A stretch of DNA of 64,000 bases from Leuctra nigra (lineage: Eukaryota; Arthropoda; Insecta; Plecoptera; Leuctridae), in contig OW203768.1 in assembly GCA_934045905.1 (NCBI GenBank), positions 33,261,060-33,325,059 on the forward strand, given 5' to 3'. Both the position numbers and the translations under genes were made by a program. Shown here piece by piece: positions 47,660-58,729 of the stretch (its first letter is position 1; each line of letters begins with the position of its first letter). The notes below the pieces were generated by a model. It worked only from the letters and a program-made list of their open reading frames with translations. It was not told the origin of the DNA and did not search any database.

Positions 47660-48960
47660 GAAGTAAATATTACAAATGGTGGCACCGGCGCCACTTTCAG
47701 AAATACATTTTTATTTGAATGCACTTCAATGCATATGTTACATTGTAACAAATAATGACTTGCAGAGGGTTTCATACCATATTATGTCATCGTTCTTCAT
47801 ACTAATGAGGACGACACATTTTATATTGGTAAATTTATTTATACGTTACTGAAATCTACAAGTCCACCTTTAATACAAGGACAAGCAGACAAGCACTGTC
47901 AACTAACGTATCTAACATTATTTGCTTAACAAATGAAGTAATTAAATTGCATCCAAATCTGCGGTTCGTACTTGGAACTTGACAATAAGAGAAGATTGAG
48001 TTAATTGAGAAAATTCCCCAGACTCCGACGATCAATGATATTTTGTCGACGGGTTTTTCAGCTCATTCTGCCCAAGACATTGAATAAAACACCGTGTTTA
48101 ATTCAAAAAGTTCAACGATAAATGGAAATAGATAAGTTGACAAGATGCAAATGAAGAAACCGTTAGAGTTTACTTCTTAATAAAGAGTTGCGAAGACAGA
48201 GCATCACTGGCATGAAGTAATTCGATATGGGAGAATGAATTCACTCATTGTTGACAGTTAGTCCAAATGCAAAGCGAGTGACTTGCAACCTGCTCACAAT
48301 ATCTTGTAAATGTAAGTATGATGACATACTTGACATTAACAGTTTATTGAAATGTATTTTGTTGTATTCGAAACCTCAGAGATTTGCGCCACCTTATAGG
48401 AAGACGGTCACACCATGCGGCTTGAACAACACACTATTTCAAATGAAAATGGAAAGACACACATTTGTGCGGTGCGGTCACATGTCATGTTCAAACATGA
48501 CCGGTTCATCCACAGCGCATGTGTGACATGAAATAAGTAATAAGACTCTAACAAATTCAATTCAATCTTTATTGACTAGAGGGACCCGTCATGTAAAACA
48601 TGACCAATGTGCACCAGTGAGTTATGCGTTAATATAAAACGACAGCAATATTTGTCAGCAGAGTGTGCGTCGTTAATACATTTGACGTCGTTGATGACCC
48701 AATCTTAACAGAAAACGTTAAAAAATGAGGAACGAAGAAAAGCAATTTGATCATACCTATTATGGTAAAACAATTTCATATAAGTTTTCAAATTTACACC
48801 AGAGTATTCGTACTAAGTAAAAATATGAAGAAAAACAATGTATGCGCCGTAAAAAATATATATATATATATATTCATTACGTTGATACCGTGACCTGATG
48901 CCCACGGCCTTTTCTTCATTTGTTATGCTATTACATGTTATCTACGGCTTCATTATATTA
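47660..48960. other. No gene recognised
   Basis: AT-rich; the 92-codon plus frame at 48248-48526 has no support. A TA microsatellite lies at about 48858-48872. Confidence 0.35.
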
Positions 48961-48967
48961 TACGTTC

Positions 48968-49178
48968 CTCAGATGTAGGGCGGAAGTAAATTTGTTTGAT
49001 TTGCGGTGCACAATTTTGGATTGTAATCAAGCTCTATCAAGTACCGTTTCACTGATGTTAACAAATAACGTTATATTGAAGTATTCTCTTACAATAACTC
49101 ATGTCACCATTACAAATGATTGGTTGATGTCAGAAATACTGTTCATATTGAAATGGACTTCAGCCGTTCTACCACTAA
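48968..49178. mobile_element. MITE-A copy
   Basis: CTCAGATGTAGGGCGGAAGT at left, and TGGACTTCAGCCGTTCTACC at right, its inverted counterpart. The interior carries GAAGTATTCTCTTACAATAA and CACCATTACAAATGATTGG. Confidence 0.65.
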
Positions 49179-49551
49179 TTAAAGTATAGATATTCAGTTA
49201 ACAATGTAAAACTTAAACATTGGTGCTTCAAACTTTATCAACAGCAACATGAATTCGTTGTCAATACATGACTCAATACAGGCCACTCTACGAAATACGA
49301 AACGACTGAAAATGATTAATCTAACAACATTATTTAAAAACTTCGTCGGTTAGTTGGTTTGAGGGTTACAGAACCGTGTTGATTAAATGTAGGAAGAAAA
49401 TAATACGTTTGATCGTTTGCAAATTGCATCTTGATGCCAATGTTAAAAATCTATCGGCTTTGTTTGGTTTTCATGGCCCTCTAAAATACAGATCAAATGA
49501 AATTTTTTAAAAATTACACTTTGACGTTTCTTGGAGTAAAGAAGTTTTCTA

Positions 49552-49923
49552 TGTAATGTCTCTTTTGAACGGTTATTATGTGTTATAGTAGATTTTTGAC
49601 ACACTCAAAGGGATAAGGATTACGTTTTAGGTAAGTTATGGTTATTTCTTTACTTTGCGAAGGCAAAAGACGTATTTTTAGACACGATTGGCAATGAAAG
49701 GCCACCATTTTAAATACAAAATAGTGCCGTTTTCAATATAATGTAAAGATTTGGACAGTTATTCTGTGTTAAAATACATTTCTTATAAACACAAAGGGAT
49801 AAGGATTGCCATTTAGGTAAGTTTCAGTTATTTATTTATGCACAAAGAGCAGAAGATGTATTTTGGACATGATTTGGGCAATGTAACGTCGACCATTTTA
49901 ATTTTAAATACAACATAGAGAGT
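49552..49923. repeat. 186-bp tandem duplication
   Basis: CAAAGGGATAAGGATT recurs at 49606 and 49792, as do TTTAGGTAAGTT and GGACATGATT/AGACACGATT phrases. The units are diverged. I see no coding use for either. Confidence 0.6.
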
Positions 49924-49929
49924 GTGCGC

Positions 49930-50830
49930 GCGAAATTGAGAGGATGCGCGCGCAGGCGTTCCTGACACACAGACAGAACTGGGTAACTATAAGTAAGATA
50001 ATTCCAACAAAAGGCGACATTCAGAACAATTGTCCCAAATTATAAACACAAATACAAATAAATATTCACATCTTCTGATCTTCCATGCAGCCATAGTTAT
50101 TTGAATACAAATTAGACATATGCTAAGCTAATTTACTCTCAGGGTTTTGATGTACTCACTCTATAATTTCTTTTTAAGTAAAAATGCTGATATTTTTTTC
50201 CAGCTATGAACTTGAAAGTTTGAGATGTACATCATGTTTTCGTGTTGATAATCAAGTTAGAAAAGTACATAGAGTTTGCAAGCAAATGGCTTTGTACAAA
50301 AATCTGTATTTTTGTGTGTAAACTTCCATTCAATACAATTTCAAATAACTGACTGTAACGCATTATGCATTTGAAATGAGGTGCATTGTCCTTTGATCAA
50401 AATTTGATTTCAAGAAAGTCAATAAAATCTTTCTATTAATTGCAAATGAAGCAAATAAAATGTAATGCATTGCAATATTATTAGTCTGTAACGTTAGGGA
50501 GGCAACGGACTTCAAATATTTCCCAATAATATTCTCCAAAAAGTGTAAAAAAATAATTTATCCTGGACTAAGATTGTTATTGAAAATAGAACAGGTGAAA
50601 TAAATTTCAACACAATAGTATCTTTACAAATCATTCATTTTATAGAAAATATTAATACAAGAGTATCTTCTGGCACTTCCCCTGTAAAAACATGGGGCAA
50701 ATAAGGTATCTTTAGTTCAACAAAACAACATTTTTTTGGCACAAATTAGCCAATTTTGGAAATTTTGGGACTATATGGCTAAAGTACACAAAATAAGTAC
50801 AAAAAAGTAGTGTGTAAAAAGTACACGAAA
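49930..50830. other. No gene recognised
   Basis: AT-rich, no supported feature. Confidence 0.35.
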
Positions 50831-50837
50831 GTTTGTC

Positions 50838-51025
50838 ACCTCCTCGGCTAACTCACGACACGCGCCTCACAACGCGTCGCCTCCTCTATATTTACATCTG
50901 TACCGTCGCGACGCCGCCGACGCCAGGTGAGTGTGTGACGTCGGCGTCCCGGGGCGTGAGGCGCACGTGCTCGCCGGGCGTCCCGACGGCGCACGGCCAT
51001 GGGTGACTGGGTTATAATGAGTCAT
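50838..51025. promoter_or_regulatory. CpG-rich island with E-box and AP-1 site
   Basis: About 165 bases dense in CpG stand in AT-rich surroundings. It contains CACGTG (about 50964), a TATATTT at 50887-50893, CAG|GTGAGT at 50924-50932, and, at its right edge, palindromic ATGAGTCAT (51017-51025), the AP-1 site. A Kozak-like GGCCATGGG at 50997-51005 opens only 31 codons. It could be a promoter or enhancer; no gene body is visible. Confidence 0.4.
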
Positions 51026-51029
51026 TTAC

Positions 51030-51800
51030 ACCTTGCTGCCACTTCATGTCTACTCGGACAGATATTTAGCAGAACAAATTGGAACTCCGTGTAATGCGTT
51101 GAGAAACGACATGTTAAATAAGAAATCATCTTGGTGGCTCTGATTACTGAAATATTGCACATGCAGATCAAATCTCTATTATTAAATCATTTAATTGACG
51201 GCTGTCCTTTTTAAAAAAGGTTGACCACTTGGATCCAGCGTACTAATTAAAATTATTAACGTTAAACTATTAATTACAAATCTATTATAAGCTTAAATAA
51301 CAATGAAAATTAAAAATTGGTTTGGCTATAAAAATGATTATGAAGGATGGCAATTGATGATTTCAAAATAATGGGAACAATGATGTCTAAAATACTTAAA
51401 AAAAGAAAAACGAAATAAAAGAAATGGAAATAGAATTTTTCTATGAAATAGAAAAATCTTTTATATTTTACAATGTATAAATTGTATATTTAAACGTATA
51501 TTTAAAAATGACCAATAAATGTTATTATTGTTAATACTCGTAGTATGAGTATTCAATGTACTAAGTACATATGAGTGTACAGTATGAGTACTCAAATCAA
51601 TTAAAAACGGTATGTGAACTAAACGGATTGGCTGGTGGTCAGGTTCCTTGACAATCAATCCTTGTTCTTATCAATGAAATCAGAACTCGTCTACTATAGA
51701 GTATGATGCGTTAGCACAGACGTCATATGCTGATGCCATCAAACCTGTACCAGCCTTTTATCACCAGGCAGGCTTTATTATCAGGCTTTATTCACCGCTG
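51030..51800. other. No gene recognised
   Basis: Very AT-rich spacer. Confidence 0.35.
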
Positions 51801-51811
51801 TGAAGAATACT

Positions 51812-52320
51812 AGGAAAACGCTCTGAGTAACGCGTTGATGAGCGAGCACGGATACGCGCAACATCTCGAACCGGTCTATCGAAAATGTCATTAAAAGGAA
51901 ATAATTCTAAAATTTCGCCACAGATTGGTATAAAAATCTCAAAAAATTCCTAAAATATTGGTCCAAATAACCATGCAAAGCTTTAAGTTGATCGATTGAA
52001 CCTTTATGATTGAACGGTTCCGTGTTAATTTTCAAAAATCACAGGATCTCCTTCAAAAAATATACCTGAGACCACTCATATGATATAAGTGTATCTACAC
52101 AATATCAGATCGACTGTTGAACGGTCATTATCAGTTTCATATGCGTTTGAAAGTTTCTGCTCTAACTACCTTGCCTTGAACTGAAGAGTCGAAGTCGCCG
52201 TGAATTTGACAGCCAACACGCAAAAAGTCCGTAAAATGTCAATAACTTTCGGATTTAAACACAGATTAGTATGAAAATTGTCAAAAATGCAGATAATGTT
52301 GGTCCCAACCATCATGCGAA
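51812..52320 (-). mobile_element. Family H copy, reversed
   Basis: Starts with the complement of the conserved end (GGAAAACGCTCTGAGTAACG-CGTTGATGAGCGAGC) and carries TTTAAGTTGATCGATTGAAC and GTTGGTCCCAACCATCATGC. The adjoining TTGAGCGAGCG element cuts it off. Confidence 0.55.
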
Positions 52321-52324
52321 GTTA

Positions 52325-53511
52325 TTGAGCGAGCGAAGCGAGCGTCTCCTTTTGGCTCTTTTGGCACGGACCTCTGTTTTTTTTTGTTTTTTTTTCCGTT
52401 TACTGACGCTATACAGGTCAGAGGTTTTCTTCGATCCAGCTGAAATTTTGCACACATGTGAAGACAACCTTTTCTGTTTGCTGACCCCTAATTTTTTTGA
52501 AAAAAATTGATTGGTTAAAATTTAAATAAACATCTCCTGGTGGTATAGGTTGAAAAATTAAACTGGTCTTCGATAAATCTGATCAAACTCATATTTTGGC
52601 TATACAGGTCAGTGTTTTTCTTTGATCGAGCTGAAATGTTGTACACATGTAAAACCAACCTTCTCTGTTTGCATACCATAATTTTTTTTGAAATCCATTC
52701 ATTGGTTAAAATTTAAATAAATATCTCCTGATAGGCTGAAAAATGAAAACGGTCTTCGATAATTCTGATCAAACTCATATTTTGCATGATCATTAAGACC
52801 AATATTGTCTCTTATTTTACAAAATGTCATCCTAATCAGTTAAGAACGTATGAAGTTATTGACATTTTTAATATCTGTCAGTAATGAAGTATCGAAATGA
52901 ATGTTTTCCAGTGCCAATTGAAAATTGATTCTGATTTGCTTTATGAACCAGGTGCTTAGATGCTATTTTAAAGTTTCGATGAAAAGCATACACTTTTAAG
53001 TTGATATCATAATCAATTCAATATGGATGTATATGTTTTCTGTGCGTTGTGTACGCATTTCCGGTTTGAGAATTTGCACGTACCCGTGCTCGCTCATCAA
53101 CGCGTTACACTGAGCGTTTTCCTAGTAAGTTGATCGTTCAATCGGTTCTAGTTTAAATGTCTAAAAACACAGGAAAGATGGTTTTAAATTTTAACCAATG
53201 GGAGGATTTGGCTGAAACTTTGTTTGATTGGGTACAATGTTGGGGGTAATGACTTGTCAAAATTTCAATTTGATCGAAACAACCAGTCGAAAGTTATTTT
53301 TTTTTAAATTTGAACCAATCAATGGATTTCAAAAAAATTAGGGTCTGCAACAATCAGAAATGTTACGTACATGTGTGCAAAATTTCAGCTCGATCGAAGA
53401 AAAACTCTGACCTGTATATCGTCAGTAACAGAAAAAAAAAAAAAAAAAAAAAAAAAAAACAGAGGTCCGTGCCAAAAGAGCCAAAAGGAGACGCTCGCTT
53501 CGCTCGCTCAA
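52325..53511. mobile_element. 1.19-kb element with 52-bp identical inverted ends, TTA-flanked
   Basis: Both ends read TTGAGCGAGCGAAGCGAGCG, then TCTCCTTTTGGCTCTTTTGG and CACGGACCTCTG into a T run (A run at right). TTA lies on each side (52322-52324, 53512-53514), which fits the TWA preference of PIF/Harbinger-type elements. The interior contains family H modules in head-to-head order, including the GCGTTACACTGAGCGTTTTCC end at about 53103-53123. No transposase. Confidence 0.7.
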
Positions 53512-53527
53512 TTAGTCAGATATTACT

Positions 53528-54289
53528 ATTAGTCGGAAAATTTCACATGTTATAACAAACATACCAATGTTTGATGTGTGAAACTTTCAAAATCATTTAT
53601 TTTGTAGGAAAAAAGTACGGCTGTTCGAATTTGGTTGTCGAAAAATCGATTATACGGAGCTCAAAGAGCGTTCATTCAGAAAAAGTACAATGACATGGAC
53701 ACCGTTATTTTCAACACTACTGATGATATCAGGCTGAAAATTTCAAATGTTTTTAAAAGCATAATATGACTATATATTGTATACAAATTTCAATAGATTT
53801 GAATCAGTGGAACGAAAGTTATAGTATCTTGAATTTGAGCTTAAAACAGCAAATACGGGAGATAATTTCACTTTTAAAATGTATACATGTGAAATAAATC
53901 TTGAAAATTATCTGTTGAATATTCTGATTTTTAAGCGCAAATTCGAGATAACATAACTTTCGTTACAATTATTCAAATGAATTGAAATTTTTACACAATC
54001 GATAGTAATATATTTTGAATAACATATGAAATTTTAAGCTTGATATCGTCAGCAGTTTTGATTAAACACCGTCCCTGCCATTACGTATTTTCTGGACGCG
54101 TGATTTTTTAGCTCCGTATAATCGATTTTTCGACAACTAAATTCGAACAGCTGAAGTTATGGTCTTAAAACTTTCACATATTATACCTTAGTATGTTTTG
54201 TATAATTGGTGTAATTTTCCGCCCGATATGTACAGTAGTTTCGTCACAGTTAAGTCTCGCCCGCTGGACGTTTTTTTTGGGCCACCCGG
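53528..54289. mobile_element. Foldback element FB2, copy 2
   Basis: The right end is GGGCCACCCGG followed by TA (54290-54291). Inner arms match copy 1: CGGAGCTCAAAGAGCG opposes TTTTTAGCTCCGTATAATCG, and GGTTGTCGAAAAATCG opposes CGATTTTTCGACAACT. The outermost 60 or so bases of the left arm are missing beside the neighbouring TTA-flanked element. Confidence 0.7.
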
Positions 54290-54517
54290 TATAATTTCCC
54301 AGTCAACTAAAATTTAAGTGATATTGATCATTCCTCTCCATCATAAACTCTGGTGCATCAGAGTAAGTTACAAAGATAATGTGCAGCTTGTAATCATCTT
54401 AAAACCACGCAAGTTCCCCCCACTAAATGTGATAAATATGTTAATTGGCTGCGTGGTTAGCCCGCTCGCCCGCCGTCAGATCGTCTACCGCAGATATTAA
54501 AATGAACGTGCGAACTT

Positions 54518-54526
54518 TCAAGGTCA
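54518..54526 (+). promoter_or_regulatory. FTZ-F1-type nuclear receptor site
   Basis: TCAAGGTCA matches the extended half-site bound by FTZ-F1, known in insects as a regulator of moulting and cuticle genes. It lies 60 bases upstream of a TATA box. Confidence 0.4.
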
Positions 54527-54578
54527 GCCAGGCAAGATTTATAGACACAAACGCATTATACTCACGCATTTAGCAGGC

Positions 54579-54610
54579 TATATAAGCCAGCTTGCATAGT
54601 TACTCAACAA
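54579..54610 (+). promoter_or_regulatory. Candidate TATA/Inr core promoter
   Basis: TATATAA (54579-54585) is followed by TCAAC with its A at 54606, the usual 27-base spacing. The first ATG downstream (54742) opens only four codons, so the transcript's first exon would be non-coding, or the start is a chance match. The gene it would drive is not visible in the window. Confidence 0.35.
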
Positions 54611-54619
54611 TAATTGCTT

Positions 54620-54990
54620 AGATTTCTGGAAAATAACTTATTCTGCAGCTCATAATCAGAATTAACAATCAATCTTTATAGAGATTCTTCAAGATATTTG
54701 GGTAAATTAAGGAATCTTCTAATTGCATACTTTTCATAATCTTAATGACTAATGCATGAGATTTTTCAGTGGTTTGAGTTTTTGTTTTATTTTGTTCAGT
54801 AATCGTTCTATCAAATCATAACAGATGGAAACGGATGAACAAACTTAGATTTTTTATGGATAGATAACATAAAATACATACATAATACAGCATTGATTTT
54901 GTAAAATCTCAGTTTCCTGTTGCTTATCACTATCACTTTATACCTCATTTCTGGTGTTAATTACCAAAAGTGGAGTTCCATCTCAGACTA
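54620..54990. other. No gene recognised
   Basis: AT-rich DNA downstream of the candidate promoter. Confidence 0.3.
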
Positions 54991-55007
54991 ACATTGGAGT
55001 CCTGGGG

Positions 55008-55130
55008 CCTTATTCCACATCGAAAGCGAAATGATTTCGATCCGAGTTCATATCGGAGTGATGCTATCTTAATGGCAGTGAAACGATTTCGGGTCGAAAT
55101 CATTTCGTTTTCGTTACAGAATTAGGGTTC
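55008..55130. mobile_element. MITE-E, complete copy with 8-bp flanking repeat
   Basis: 123 bp. CCTTATTCCACATCGAAAGC and (reversed) CCCTAATTCTGTAACGAAAA lead into GAAATGATTTCG on both sides. TCCTGGGG flanks it at 55000-55007 and 55131-55138, consistent with an 8-bp target duplication. Confidence 0.7.
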
Positions 55131-55139
55131 TCCTGGGGA

Positions 55140-56790
55140 TCCGCCGTAGAATCCGTCGACTGCAACAAATTTTCAGAAAATTCGAACATCCACCCAAAAC
55201 TCATATAATTTTCTACAATATTGCAAATTGGGGAAGTATTTTGAATACCCCTTTTTAAAATAATTGTTTTGTAATAATCAAGGAAAAAAGTTTTTATTTT
55301 TTATTATTCGCGAATAAATTAAAAATACTACTTTTCTTAATTCAGTAAGTAGTCCAAGAAAATGCGTATAAAAACTAGATACTACTAAATAGTCTTGAGG
55401 CGATGTCCCATTTGACGCAGTTGTCGTCTTCTACAGATGTCCCCATCCGAGTTATATTGTTTATCAAAAATACACAAGCCGTTTGATTTCCCTGATAACT
55501 ATTCATATTGTTCCCCATTTAACAATAAAGCACGAGCAGTTATCTGGATAATGTAACTGTATTTAAATTGTGTAGAAACCAGATAATTTCACAGCCATTT
55601 TGATGATAAAACAGATTCAAACCTGACTGGACTTAATGTTAAATAATCCGTTTTCAGTCACCAACAAGGGTTGTGATCAGAACTTAATCTTAATATTATT
55701 CAATGTAGGGTGATTTTGGATTTATTAGACTCTAGTTCAAAGATGACTCCAAGTTATCTTGAAGATAGCGCCCTAATGGTCCTTGCGTCTTATGTTTAAT
55801 GGTAGGGGAGAAGAGGTATAATATCGGTGTTATGGTAATCTAATTGTATGTCAATTAAGTTGGATTATACACGTTTCCTGGCATTTATAATGTTGTTGTG
55901 ATGTTTCAATACATTTTCACGCTCATCTTATGGTTAGCTTTTCTTCTTTAAATAACAATTCTTGGTCACTTACAGTACTAAATGTGGAAATTAATACAAC
56001 TTATTAAACTATACCGTTACTGGACATTGTTGGAAACTCAGTTGCATGTAATAATTTTTAATAATAACACTCACTTCTTAAATTTTTTTTTTAATAACGT
56101 CTATGTATGTTATGTAGAGTGATTTTACTAAGGAACCTGTGTACTGTTTTGAAAATATTCTATTGTAGCGCCTTTCTTCATGTTACTCCATTTTCGGTAA
56201 GCCAGAAATGAGTCAGAAAAATTGTGACAATTAAATATATCGATTATTTTTTGCTTCTTTGCATCTTGAAGATGTCCTTCAGATATTCCTCTATAGCACA
56301 ATATCATTATGTATAAGAGACGATAGTTTCTCAGAAAGTTTCACCCATTCGAGTCTAGTTTATATCATTAGATGAATTACGAGATATCATATTAATAATT
56401 ATATTAAATGTCGTCTTAATACCATCCAGTCCACACCAAAATATGCGCCACAAAAGAATGAATCATCGACATTTCAATATTTTGATGTGTAGGTATAAGG
56501 AGTTTATAACCATAATTACAAAAACCAAGTGAATTTTAATATTAAAAAATGCAAAATAAAAATGCCAACTTTCCTCATTTTTCTATACCAAATTCCTAAT
56601 TGCAATACAATTTTTTCCTAACGTAATGTTACCTAAATTCTTTCTTTGCGATTAGAATCATTTGTTCACACAAAAAACCTATATTCGAAAGAAACGTTAG
56701 ATTAGAAAGACAGTTGCAAAACAAAAAAACACATTCGCAAAGTTTCACGTACATAATTTTTTGCACGGATATCTAACCGTTATTTAAGTA
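55140..56790. other. No gene recognised
   Basis: AT-rich; no supported reading frame or repeat. Confidence 0.35.
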
Positions 56791-56794
56791 CATA

Positions 56795-57060
56795 GTTAAA
56801 CCAGCATTGAGCGCGCACGCGCCGGCTTTCTTATCTCCTGAAGATTGCATCTGACAAACACCAGCCTGAGAGCGAGCATTCAGCAGCCCGACGTTGATGA
56901 CAATAACTATCATTACCTTCAGGCAGGCTGAAGAAACGAGACGAATTAGAGACGGTGAAAACATGAAGATTGACAGATGGCGGGAGAAATGAGACCCGCT
57001 TACAATTGGGTAATTAGTGACAGAAAGAAGCAACTGACATGTCAATTAATTAATTAGTTA
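56795..57060. promoter_or_regulatory. Candidate developmental enhancer, homeodomain/TALE sites
   Basis: A better-balanced block packed with TGACAG/TGTCA (Meis/Exd-type) and TAATTA/GTAATTAG (homeodomain) sites and a CAGATGG E-box; for instance GGTAATTAGTGACAG and TGACATGTCAATTAATTAAT. A 90-codon minus frame overlaps it but has no support. The call rests on site clustering alone. Confidence 0.3.
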
Positions 57061-57177
57061 GTATTAAAGGTGGAGTTGAAACTATGGGAAGTTGCTGTGT
57101 TGACAAAAAGTTGTTTGCCAATGAAAATAGTACTTTGTTAATGTAGTTTGATTTTAAGCAATGTAGTGAGAAGTTAG

Positions 57178-57300
57178 AGGATAATGATGATGAAGAATAG
57201 GTAAGGATGTACATTGGCAGTAGTGGCGGTTGTGTGTGGCTTTACTTGGGAACCTTCCCAGTACTTTCTCTCAAACGTCAGTCATGATTGATAAAGAAAG
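57178..57300 (-). mobile_element. Decayed SINE copy
   Basis: GATGATGAAGAATAGGTAAGG, GGCAGTAGTGGCGGTTGTG and GGGAACCTTCCCAGTACTTT follow the family order in reverse. Confidence 0.45.
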
Positions 57301-57351
57301 GGGAAATGCTGGGCGCAAAAAAATGTATCCAAAACTTATCTGGGTAGTTTG

Positions 57352-57371
57352 GGGGGGGGGGGGGGGGGGGG
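57352..57371. repeat. Poly-G tract
   Basis: About 20 consecutive G bases, prone to assembly error. Confidence 0.9.
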
Positions 57372-57699
57372 CTAAAACCTCTCGGCATACATCTGTTTTT
57401 AGGAATTTTACCATTCAAAATACGATTTGGGTCTCTCATGACCACTATTTTGGTTAAAATGTGTTAGAAACGATGTAAAAATGATTGTTTGTGTAAAATG
57501 TAATCGTTACTTCATGGCTTCAACTGTAGATTCCAATGCTGCTATTTCGAGCTAAGATGGAACGGGAAAAGTGATGACATTTTTAGAAATATTTTATTAA
57601 AAAATGCAAATCTGATGAATTTCCTAAACTTTTGGAATCCTTGCCCCCTCCCCTCCCCCTCTTCTCCCATGATGATAGCGATGCGAAACAGCAATATTT

Positions 57700-58010
57700 C
57701 TCATCTAAATCACGTGAAACCACGACGAGGCCCGCCTCGCTCGAACCCGGCACTCTGCATCAGGTGAACGCTCTATGACGTCATCTGGCGACGCCTGCGC
57801 ACTGTCGGCGTCGCTTCAAAGACACGCGCGACGCCAGAAGATCTCAATCCTCTGCGACCTGTTGCTGCTACGTGGGATTAATGACGCACGCTCTGTGGCA
57901 CACGACGTCGATGCGAGAGATCATCGCGCCCAGAGAGAAATAATAGCAACAGTGATGACGCGAAGAGATCGGTGCCTTCCTTTGTGGAGAGACTCACTTG
58001 TTTTCTAGAG
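57700..58010. other. GC-richer block with tRNA-like B-box and CRE
   Basis: The minus strand has GCCGGGTTCGAGCGAGGCGG, a B-box-like phrase. TGACGTCA occurs at 57777-57784. A 77-codon plus frame (57775-58008) is open, but it has no recognisable domain or splice context. Confidence 0.35.
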
Positions 58011-58019
58011 AAGCGGAAA

Positions 58020-58435
58020 ATAATTTGGTATGACAACTACGATCCTTATTTGTAAACATTTTGTCTTACGGCAGGAACAGTTGATGATTGGTCAAAGAGT
58101 ACGTTTGATTTTCTGATATTAACTGGTATTGGAAGATTATTTATTATTAATTAAAAGTTTATAACCTCTGAAAGAACTCACAAAATGAACTGAATTACCT
58201 ACAAGAGACAATTTCTGATTCTGATTTTGTGCCACACTTCACATCTGATAAATCTTGATGGAAAGAAAATCAATTCGAAACGAAATATTCGATTTCTCAC
58301 GAGACTAAAAGTTTTTTTTTAAATGTAACGCTTTTTGGAACCATAGAGACACAGAAATTGAACAAGCAAATAGCTCTGTTTCCTCCCTTTATTCAATATC
58401 ATTTATATTTTAAATGCGAGGGGTCAGGAGCAAAG
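58020..58435. other. No gene recognised
   Basis: AT-rich spacer before the 103-bp tandem repeat. Confidence 0.35.
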
Positions 58436-58437
58436 GA

Positions 58438-58722
58438 TGCGAGCGCCAATCAGATGCCAGTATTTACTCGTACCCAAGAGAAAACGAGGAATCAAGACAC
58501 CTGATTGGTGGACGCAGCTTTGTCATCTCAACCCGTGGCGAGCGCTAGCCAATCAGATGCCAGTATTTACTCGTACCCAAGAGAAAACGAGGAATCAAGG
58601 CACCTGATTGGTGGACGCAACTTTGTCATCTCAACCCGTGGCGAGCGCTAGCCAATCAGATGCCAGTATTTACTCGTACCCAAGAGAAAACGAGGAATCC
58701 AGGCACCTGATTGGATGAAACG
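58438..58722. repeat. 103-bp tandem repeat with paired CCAAT boxes
   Basis: CCAATCAGATGCCAGTATTT starts at 58446, 58549 and 58652, a period of exactly 103. Each unit ends with the inverted partner GGCACCTGATTGG (or GACACCTGATTGG), so units are bracketed by facing CCAAT motifs. Copies are nearly identical, so the expansion is recent. Confidence 0.95.
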
Positions 58723-58729
58723 CCTTACG

